Shown in pieces: positions 56,485-64,000 of a stretch of DNA of 64,000 nt; position 1 is the stretch's first letter; each line of letters begins with the position of its first letter. The DNA is from Gnetum montanum. Lineage: Eukaryota; Streptophyta; Gnetopsida; Gnetales; Gnetaceae. The stretch is from positions 154,336 to 218,335 of the forward strand of contig MNCI01018028.1 in NCBI GenBank assembly GCA_015680685.1, given 5' to 3'. A program made the translations under genes and the position numbers. Below the pieces are notes generated by a model, which ran no database searches, was not told the origin of the DNA, and saw nothing but the letters and a program-made list of their open reading frames with translations.

Positions 56485-57062
56485 TACGCTCATTCACGCT
56501 GCGTTGCATGCACGAGCGTAACATAACATGGAAACAATGGATTCAAGCTATTTTACGCTCGCTTACGCAGCCGTGTGTAGTGAAGCGTAAACAATGTCTA
56601 GTTTGACGACGCAATACGCTGCGATACGCTACGTTGCGTGATGAGCGTATGATGGGCAATCGCACTTTCTTAGACTTTGCCTTTGATTGTTTTGGAGCTT
56701 ATTACGCTGCCGTGCGTAACAGAGCGTAAACTTGTCCTTGAACAAAAGACTTAGCAAAATACACAAGAAGTCTCATATCACGCTGCTTAAGCTTCTCCTT
56801 ATGCCGAAGCAACTATCCTTCTGATGTCGGACCGTGTCTAAGCAAAATCACGCTAAGCACCATTACGCTTCATTGCGTGATATAGCGTAAACAGAAAAAG
56901 CATAGAAATATTAGGAATCTGGACAAGAAGTCGAGGACTCAATGCTATGCACCCCTTGATGCTGCTCTGTCTTATTCCCCCCTTCTGGAATGCTAGCATG
57001 CGCCCTTGCTTGAATTGCAAATCTTTGCCTGAGGTCGACTCGTAATTTTTTACGGTGTTTCA
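56485..57062 (-). repeat. Element C 5' LTR (truncated)
   Basis: Matches 43559-44136 closely, including the hairpins. About 880 bp homologous to 42680-43558 (TATA box, R, U5) and the primer binding site are missing, replaced directly by the ORF1-like intron sequence. The right end GGTGTTTCA is followed by CTCAT. Confidence 0.88.
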
Positions 57063-57067
57063 CTCAT

Positions 57068-58871
57068 TGAAGATAGTCATTTTTCCCTTATCTTTGTTAT
57101 GTGCATGGCCTGCATCTCTCCGCTTTTTCTTATCATGGTTACTACTTCATTCCTCGTTAGACTCCTCTACGATTTTCAGGACTGTTTCAATTTTACTATC
57201 TAAGGAGCTCCATATTTCATCTACCTTAGCTAACACTTTCGTTGTTAATTTTTATAGCGGCAAGGTTTTTCTATTCACCAACTCGTCGAGTGATGACTCA
57301 TCCTCTTCCTCACAGAATCTTACTCCCTTCTTTTAGAGGGAAGGATCATAGTTATACTCTTCCATGCTTTCATTTTTCTATAGCTCCCCTTCTTCTTTAG
57401 CTAATTGGTCCAAAAATATATGAACTTTGTGGGACCTAAGTTTGGATAATCTCCCTTGGGAATATGTCCCAAGGGTTATCCTAGTTTCTTGTCTTAGCCC
57501 ATCTACAAGGTGATGGAGTTGATCCCATTGTGCATAACCATGGCCTGGGCAACGATGTAGCAAAGCATAATATTGGCCCATGGTAGCATCCAAGGGTTCA
57601 TGATTACCATGCTTCCATCCTTGGATCTGCTTACGCAATTTGGACACTCTGGAGTACGTTTGGTATTTATCGTTAGACAATTCTAGCATTGTACTCCACC
57701 TCCTACTAGTTTCTGGCTCTAAAGACTGGTACCAACTCTCTGCTTCTTTTATGAGTGTCCTAGGAAAAAACTTTAACTTCTTCCACTCATTTGCAATATT
57801 TTGCAATGCACAGACATCATGGAATGCTTGTAAATGATTTTATGGATCAGCATTATATCCCCCCTCAAACCATGGGATATTATTCATGTCCAATCTCTTG
57901 ATCCAACTATCTTTTTGGTGCCTTGTAGGTATTCTAACAGCCTCCGTAATGTCTAACATAATCTAGGTTGCAAGTAAGGGTTCATCATGATCATCTCTCT
58001 CATGAATTCTATGATGCCTACGTTGTTCCCTACTTTCCCTTCTTTCATGTCTTGATTCTCTTGAATGCCCTCATCCTCACTCTCGACTCTCTCGTCGAGG
58101 TCTCTCATTTTGCGTACCCTTATCCTTACCTTTGTGCTCTTTATGACCATGTCTTGATATGGAAGGAGAGGGTGAATGATGTGATGAAGGGGAAGAAGAA
58201 GGGGAACCATCACCATGATGATGCTTCTTACCTTCTCTTCGATGGCTATGGCCCTGATCGTGATGATGATCAGAATGCTTATCCTTATCTTATGCTTGTG
58301 TTCCCTTAGTGAACACTTGGTGTTCATGGGAATCAGAACCAGGATTGTGTATCATGGAGTGCAGGTTCTAATACCCTACCTCCACACTATCGTTAGGAGG
58401 GGGAACATCATCTTGTGGAGAACCTATTGAGATAGGTTCACTACCCTTAATTTCTCTTATGACAGGTGAAGCATTACGGGGGCCTTTGCCCTTCAACGAT
58501 GTGTGGTGAATCTCCTGCCACAAGTCCCATTGATGTTGCACTTCTGTGGGATGGTAGTCCCTTGTGTCATAATCTTCTACAATGTATTCAGTGTATAGCT
58601 ACATCATGTCTATCTGTGCAAGAGCATGAAGGAGCATGTTAGGGACTGCACGATTTGGGGGTAACACTATGTTACCTTGCAAGTCTCACCAACATAGTTG
58701 TTCGTCCTGATGGAGGATAAAGGTAAAATCAGGTATATACTCATCATGATGATTATACACTACCTAATACTCTTGAGGAACTAGCGGATCTGGGTTACAT
58801 GTGTTAGACCGCCGATTGTCTCTTGTGTGATTCCTAGGTGGTGAAGTGCTTTTATGAGAAGAAGAAGACAT
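57068..58871 (-). pseudogene. Element B gag, N-terminal and core part
   Basis: The start at 58871 reads Met followed by SSSSHKSTSPP, 125 bp after the primer site. The N-terminal third is rich in Pro, Ser and His (HHHDQGHSHRREGKKHHHGD near 58270-58200). The core includes IPTRHQKDSWIKRLDMNNIP (about 57940), then the open block 57806-57378 with FFPRTLIKEAESWYQSLEPE and LLHRCPGHGYAQWDQLHHL, ending AKEEGEL. This is a standard retrotransposon gag. Stops and one or more frameshifts are present. It is interrupted by element C at 57068; the rest is at 42674-41916. Confidence 0.8.
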
Positions 58872-58996
58872 TATTATCTTGTCGGTGTGCTATTGATTAT
58901 TGCTTAAAATTTCTTCTAATTAATCCTAAGGGTTCATTTGAGCTTCCCAATGATGTGGATGATTTCCTATGTTCTACTTAGTGCACAAACAACTTA

Positions 58997-59016
58997 GTCC
59001 TCAGCAACAGCGCCAA
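58997..59016 (-). other. Element B primer binding site (tRNA-Asp type)
   Basis: The minus strand reads TTGGCGCTGTTGCTGAGGAC directly after the LTR. It matches TGGCGCCGTTGCCGGGG, predicted from the 3' end of plant tRNA-Asp, apart from three transitions. Confidence 0.88.
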
Positions 59017-59876
59017 TGATGAGTGGCAAGGTACCCCTACACTCAACCATATGAATACGAGCGTTACACACACGATCCAGTCGAACTCCATAGACTAAGT
59101 GCCTACACACCTCATGGAACACTTAAGGTTAATCGTTCATTGTCTTCCCAGACTTACTTGTATTTGTCATGGTTGTATGGTTAAGTAAGTCTGAGCTATG
59201 TGATTTTTATAGCTTTTATGTTTTATCTCCTATGCTAATGAGGTAAAGGGTGAAGAGACTTATTAACTAACTTTAACTAACTAACTAAGCCTTAATTAAC
59301 TTAGCATCAGTATCCATTCCCACTTGCCATTCACACCCTAAGCCAATGCAACCTTTTGGGATTACCAAACGCTAGTTGTTACTGGGATTACCAAGCGTAA
59401 CGCACATGCTCGAAGCGATCGTACTGAATGCACTTAACTATGAGAGAAGGGTTGAGAGATATTTAATTATCTAATAAATAATTTAAATGATGAAAAATAA
59501 ATAACAATAATTAAAGTCCTATTTAGCCTATTCCATGCACTGCAAGGTTTATCCAATAGTTCTTCTTTATTGCCGTACACAAACTTGTGCTCAGGTACAA
59601 TATTTGCTCAAATAAAGATCCATTTACTTTGGAGCTTCTACTATGGGCACATGGAAATTATTCTATCTCTGGAGAGGTAAAACTGCTAGAGTTTCGCTAA
59701 GGGTCTAGATCTAGATTGAGAAACAAGGGAGAGCTACCTCTTATTTATAGATTTGGCAGCATGCTACGATATTTTGTATGCAATATCGCATACGATACAT
59801 CACATACACAATATCACAGGGAGGACATGATATCGCATATGTGATATCATGGCCCATGTGATATTGTGTCCCATCA
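59017..59876 (-). repeat. Element B 5' LTR
   Basis: 860 bp, ends TGATGAG and CCCATCA. TATAAATA at 59742-59749 (minus). Its U3 (59750-59876) has about six ATATC-type motifs against two to three in the 3' LTR, which accounts for most of the length difference. Confidence 0.92.
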
Positions 59877-59989
59877 ACTAGCAAAGAAGCATTGTCACAT
59901 TTTTCTACCCAAGCTTTCTTCCAAGAAACTTAGATACATAAACCAATAGAATTTGGTTAAGAAAAGATACTCTTAGCACACTTATTTCT

Positions 59990-60818
59990 TCATCTTCTTC
60001 TTCTTCATCCAATCTTGTCCCAACAAAATAGGATCAACTACATGCGTCGTTTTTATCATTTTCCTCTATGAAGAACTAGATATTTATTATTTGTAGTTTC
60101 TTGAAATCATCTTTGATCATATTTTCCCATGTCTTATTTGGTCTTCCTTTTGTTGGCTTTTTTGGAATATTGATATAGCAACCTTTGTTTATAGGCTCAT
60201 TTTTTTATTTTTTATGTACATATCCAAACCATCTAAGTTGCTATTCTTATAGCTTATTTAAAATAGAAACTACTCCAAGTCTTCCTTTGACGTCTATATT
60301 ATGTAGTTTATCTCCTCTAGTAACATTTAAAATCTATCAAAATATTTTCATTTTTGCCACATTAATTTATTATTCATGCCTCTTTTATACAACCCAACAT
60401 TTAGCACCATATATGATAGTAGGCCTTATTGTTGTCCTATAAAATTTCTCCTTTACTTTTATTGGTGTTTTTTATCACATAGAACACCATTAGCCTGTCT
60501 ACATTTTAGCCATCCTACCTCAATTCTATTTATGATATCTTTATCAATTTCCCTATTTGATTGAAGAATTGAGCCTAGGTAGTTAAAATTTTTGTAATGA
60601 GGGACATTTTTACCTTGAATTTTCACTTCTATTTTACCATTTTTATGTTATTATTAAAATTGCATTTTACATATTCTGTCTTAATTTTGCTAATTTTTAA
60701 GCCTTTTAATTCTAGAGCTTGTCTCCACTTATGCATTTTTGTAATAATATTTTCTTGAGTTATATCCACCAACACAATATCATTTGCAAATAGCATATAA
60801 CAAGGGATTTCCTAGGGT
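59990..60818 (-). mobile_element. RTE-type LINE fragment, 5' truncated
   Basis: Minus strand starting near 60815 reads EIPCYMLFANDIVLVD, the RT active-site block of plant RTE elements (EIPWCMLFADDIVLVD), with the first Asp of FADD changed to Asn. It continues MHKWRQALELKGLKISKIKT, TEYVKCNF, and later an end resembling the RTE terminus WDKIG. Frameshifts and stops are common. The 3' end runs into a (TCT/TTC)n-like stretch near 59990-60010. The N-terminal endonuclease and most of RT are absent. Confidence 0.75.
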
Positions 60819-61464
60819 AGCTTGAGCAATTGTATTTGCAAGAACATCAGATGCAAGTTGTGAAAATTGAGTAACTACAACAATAGTTGGTCTTTCCTTT
60901 CCTTTGTTTTTAGTAGCATTATTTCTAAAAGTCGACTACTCTAGGTCATTAACTTGGATAGTAATATCCTCAATTTTTCCATTATTAACTAAGACTTCAT
61001 TAAAATATTGAGGTCTACAATAAATTAAACATGCTTTGATAAAATCATTTAAGGTCATTTAAAAGATATCTAGCATTTTTTTTTAGATAAAGGCTCTTTC
61101 AAATTTTTCACTACTAGAAGTTAACATTGAATAAACTTGGAGGTTGATTTATGGGAGCCTACTTGAGAGTAGTGAATTTAAGGAATTTCCCAACTATGAT
61201 CATGTTGTATTTAAACCTTTTCATAAAAGCTAGGAATAACTACTCTAATAAGTAAATAGAATGAGCTAGTTATGTTTTGCACCATTATAATTCCTTTATG
61301 ATTAAAGAATTGGAAAAAATCCTCAACCTGGTCACTAGAAAATGTTTAAAAAATAGGCATTCATTTTTAAGGTAACCACATGTTTGGTTGGATTACACTC
61401 TCTATAATATTTTGTAAAGTTTGAAATTTTTATTCCCTTTGGTAAGGTTGTAAAAGGAATGTTG
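60819..61464 (-). pseudogene. Old Ty3/gypsy gag remnant, core part
   Basis: The block 61532-61335 and continuing decayed sequence read PKGIKISNFTKYYRE, NPTKHVVTLKMNAYF and LFLAFMKRFKYNMI. These match the common gag pattern (P-x-x-K-x-P-x-F-x-K-Y-x-G, NP-x-E/K-H-V, F-x-x-x-F-x-x-x). It is not the same family as A, B or D. Split by the solo LTR at 61470. Confidence 0.55.
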
Positions 61465-61469
61465 GGATG

Positions 61470-62405
61470 TGATGAGTGGCAAGGTACCCCTACAGTCAAC
61501 CATACAAATATGAGTGTGTACGCATGATCCAATCGAACTCTACAGATGGACTAGTTGTGGTATCTAGATAGTTACACATTGATCGTAGTTCATTGTCTTC
61601 CCACCTAAACTAGTATTTGCTTTGTCATGTATGGTTTAGTCCAGAGTGAGGTGTATGATATGATCCTAAACTAGTGCTACTCCTAGAGGCAATAGAAAAT
61701 AACTTTGTTTTAAGCTAAGAGGGAGTGGGAGAAGAGAATCTAAGCTAGCCTAAGTGCAATGAGAATCTGTCCTTATTCATCCATACACATCTTGGACCTT
61801 GTGTACTACTTCTGGGATTACCAAGTGTATATTACTTGAGTGCTCCTAGATACACTACTGGGTTACCAATTAGTCATACTTAAATTCTCATGATTAAGTT
61901 GTGCTCATTCTGCATTTAATAATAGGGATAGAAAATGAAGGGTAAGAAATATTAATTAGGAAAATAATAAATAGCAATAACAGTAAGCAATTAAAACTAA
62001 GTGAATGCTGCAATGATGAAGTAATCTCTATCTTTATTGCCAATCATGTACGTGTCCAAGTACATCATACTCGAATAAAGGTTCCATACAATTACAATCA
62101 TCACACTGCAGGCATGCATTGGGGAAAGAGCTAAGATGAACTAAAAATGAATAAAAAGACTCTACACTTACACCTACTAACTCTAACACCCCCTTCTTCT
62201 TGTGTGTTCAAATGTGTATTTATAGGCTTACACAGGAATCACGATATCATGTATCTGATATCATTGTCTAGGCTATGATATCACGTACCTGATATTAGGG
62301 TTCTAATGTCAAGTGTCTAATGTCAAGGTTTCAATGCAAGGGTCTGATGTCAAGGGTCTAACATCAAGGGTCTGATATCAACACCTGACAAACCATGATT
62401 CATCA
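61470..62405 (-). mobile_element. Solo LTR of the element A family
   Basis: 936 bp from TGATGAGTGG to GATTCATCA, with target duplication GGATG at 61465-61469 and 62406-62410. Aligns with 10654-11511. TATAAATA at 62217-62224 (minus). Its U3 (62225-62405) is longer, expanded by imperfect repeats of a GGGTCTGATGTCAA-like unit. It arose by recombination between the LTRs of a former full element. Confidence 0.92.
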
Positions 62406-62410
62406 GGATG

Positions 62411-63400
62411 GATGGGTTCATTTAACAACTATTGGATATTTAAATTTATTATCCTAACTCTAGCCAAAGCTTTCTTCACTTGATATTTAGCCATTTATGA
62501 TATGATATTCAAAACTTAAAGTTAAGTAGTAATATTAATAGGTGTAAATTGTAAAATGATCATTGAATGCTTGAGGGGGATTTTTTAAGAAATGGTAGAT
62601 ATGGGACTTTGATTTTAAAAATTATGTCATTTTGAAAAACCTATGAAGAATGTTGAGGGGATAATCACCAAGGAAAAGGAGGGAAAAACTTCAAATAAGG
62701 AATGGATGGAGGGAAAAAATTCAAATAAGGAATGGATGGAGGGAAAAACTTCAAATAAGGAATGGATGGATTAGATATATTAGATGTAGATAAAACTTGC
62801 ATGGAATTTTGGCTCAATGAGGGTAATGGTATCTAGTTTGGAGGGAGTTGTGTTTAATTAGGTTTTGATGGTCATATGGGAGATAGAGGGGTAGCTAAGA
62901 TAAGGGCATTTGAAATATTAAATTCAGGCATGAAATTATTCATTAGAGCTACTTCATTTTGATGATGAACATTGATGATTTTGACATTTTTTTTATTCAC
63001 CATTTTGTTGAACTTAAGAACCAAGGATTCTCTGGCAATGCATGATACGTTTTTAGATGGTAGAGGTAGCCTTGTAGATCTTACTTGATTAATAAGAGTA
63101 GTTGATCATGATGATCTCTAGTCTTCTTCATTCATATTAAAAGCATCATCATAATTTTCTTGTTGATTAATGTTGATTTGGAGATTTTTTTATTACTGCT
63201 ATCAAATAACTTATGTAGCATAACTAATAGCTTGTTGTTGAATCTTCACTATTTCAACCACCACACTAGCCTTAAATATTTCATCTTAGATTATAGCATT
63301 GGTTAATTCATTCTTTTGTGAAGCTTCTAATTGCATCAAATTATTAGGCTTCGGTTTGAAATGAGGTAAACTATTTTACATTTTGTATTAAGACATCATT
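62411..63400 (-). pseudogene. Old gag remnant, N-terminal part
   Basis: Continuation, on the other side of the solo LTR, of the decayed gag at 60819-61464. The minus strand reads LPHFKPKPNNLMQLEASQKN near 63360, then low-complexity Asn/Gln-rich sequence. Many stops. It includes the 30 bp triplicate repeat at 62681. Confidence 0.4.
62681..62770. repeat. Three tandem 30 bp units
   Basis: Three head-to-tail copies of GGGAAAAACTTCAAATAAGG followed by AATGGATGGA; only one base differs (in copy 2). In the gag reading this gives repeated FFPS-like peptides on the minus strand. Confidence 0.95.
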
Positions 63401-64000
63401 GTGTTTTAATCTTCTATAAGAGAAATTTTCAATTATTTTTTTACATAATGAAATTTGTATTTCCTTTCTATCAATTTAGTAGATAAAGTTTTAAGGCATA
63501 TTGATCTTTTGAGTACCTGTACCTTTGGGTGATTTGGATATACCAATGGAGGTCTTTTGGAGGATTTCATTTGAAACACTTTTGGTTCATATAAAACATA
63601 AATTTTATGATATTTATCTTTGTTAATAACATTGAAAAATATAAACAAAAAAAATTTCTAGTCACACAAGTGATTCAAATATGCAAGAAACTTCAACAAA
63701 TAGATTTTCATCTCATTTAAAAAACCATTAAAACCTACTATTAAAAATTTTTTCTTTAAAGAACTAGAGGTTTCTATAGTTATGAACTTTAATAGAAATT
63801 TGTAAGTGGCCTTAAATGGTATGAAGAAAGATCCCAAATCAAATAAGAACTTAAAGGGCTTGTAATAAATTTTACAAATACTTGAGAAAAAGGCAAAAGA
63901 AATGAAGAAGAAAGAAAGAAGAGTATGAATAAGATTACGATAATAATGTGGGAAAATACTAGAAATAACAAAGATATTACTCAAAATAATCTTGAAATAA
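63401..64000. other. AT-rich sequence, nothing recognised
   Basis: Open frames on the minus strand (63648-63433, 63984-63658) are rich in Phe, Leu, Ile and Lys as expected from T-rich DNA. They may extend the old gag-bearing element, but no motif supports this. Confidence 0.45.

Larger units (their letters stand above)
42675..57067 (-). mobile_element. Element C: Tat/Ogre-type element nested in gag of element B
   Basis: Bounded by the 5 bp target duplication CTCAT (42675-42679, 57063-57067). The left LTR is 42680-44136; the right LTR is truncated (56485-57062). Plus-strand ends are TGTAACAATGG at the left and GGTGTTTCA at the right. On the minus strand a purine tract, AAAGAGGGGCTAT, directly precedes the left LTR, making it the 3' LTR. 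Pol is on the minus strand (49122-45658). ORF1-like coding sequence is on the minus strand (56410-55244). A HAD-like gene plus gag-protease are on the plus strand (49550-54334). The base composition is visibly richer in G+C and CpG than A, B or D, suggesting younger age or different origin. The archaeal-like second RNase H in pol places it in the Tat lineage. Confidence 0.9.
35579..59881 (-). mobile_element. Element B: Athila-like LTR retrotransposon hosting element C
   Basis: LTRs at 35584-36394 and 59017-59876 with a perfect 5 bp target duplication ACTAG at 35579-35583 and 59877-59881. Orientation is leftward: the primer site is at 58997-59016 and a purine-rich tract lies beside the left LTR. 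Excluding the nested element C the element is about 9.9 kb. Leftward order: gag (58871-57068, interrupted, then 42674 to about 41920), degraded protease region, RT-RNase H-integrase (41372-38385), noncoding 3' region, 3' LTR. The first 100 bases of the two LTRs differ at about four sites. No env-like ORF is present, unlike element A. It is dead through many stops and lost catalytic residues. Confidence 0.93.

Noticed and set aside
63658-63984. 108-codon Phe/Leu/Ile-rich minus-strand frame
   Set aside because: Composition is what T-rich DNA gives; no motif.

Overview
This window is plant nuclear DNA built almost entirely of transposable-element wreckage. I see no intact host gene, no rRNA or tRNA gene, no CRISPR array and no bacterial-style operon. 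The evidence for a plant is: Ty3/gypsy LTR retrotransposons of the Athila, Tat/Ogre and chromovirus types, primer sites matching plant tRNA-Asp and initiator tRNA-Met, an RTE-type LINE, tRNA-derived SINE-like pieces and GT-AG introns. Old, heavily mutated copies, very low gene density and AT-rich intergenic DNA suggest a large seed-plant genome, perhaps a gymnosperm. That last step is inference.

Layout. 1-2769: AT-rich DNA with old diverged repeats. 2770-11516: element A, an Athila-like element on the minus strand with target duplication CCAAG; it has gag and env-like remnants but no pol. 11517-18324: old DNA with an unrecognised decayed coding-like stretch (about 12.1-12.8 kb) and a 0.93 kb tandem duplication (14.38-16.25 kb). 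18325-25626: element D, a second gag-only Athila-like relative. 25627-30901: AT-rich DNA with SINE-like pieces. 30902-31379: assembly gap. 31380-35226: element E, a chromovirus-like element with most of pol deleted. 35579-59881: element B, an Athila-like element with gag and pol (target duplication ACTAG). Element C is nested inside the gag of B at 42675-57067 (target duplication CTCAT). 59990-60818: 5'-truncated RTE LINE. 60819-63400: old gag remnant split by a solo LTR (61470-62405, target duplication GGATG). The rest is AT-rich.

Element C is the most interesting part. It is a Tat/Ogre-type element: its pol (RT, RNase H, a second RNase H and integrase) lies on the minus strand, but its gag-protease lies on the plus strand. 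The gag-protease frame is preceded by a four-exon gene whose product resembles an FCP1/NIF-type HAD phosphatase domain. All three introns keep the phase, and the last exon runs in the same reading frame, through stop codons, into gag. This looks like a domain captured by a retroelement and fused to the gag polyprotein. Inverting about 49.2-55.1 kb would restore a normal order: ORF1, HAD-like domain, gag, PR, RT-RH-INT. C also carries a series of hairpins with TTACGC/GCGTAA stems in its LTR, an array of short stem-loops with compensatory changes in its 3' region, and a separate coiled-coil ORF with an intron.

How the parts relate. A, B, D and the solo LTR share the start TGATGAG, a tRNA-Asp-type primer site, a TATAAATA box only about 80-180 bp from the LTR start, and palindromic GATATC-like motifs filling that short U3. 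Only B kept pol, and its catalytic residues are damaged, so none of the elements looks autonomous today.
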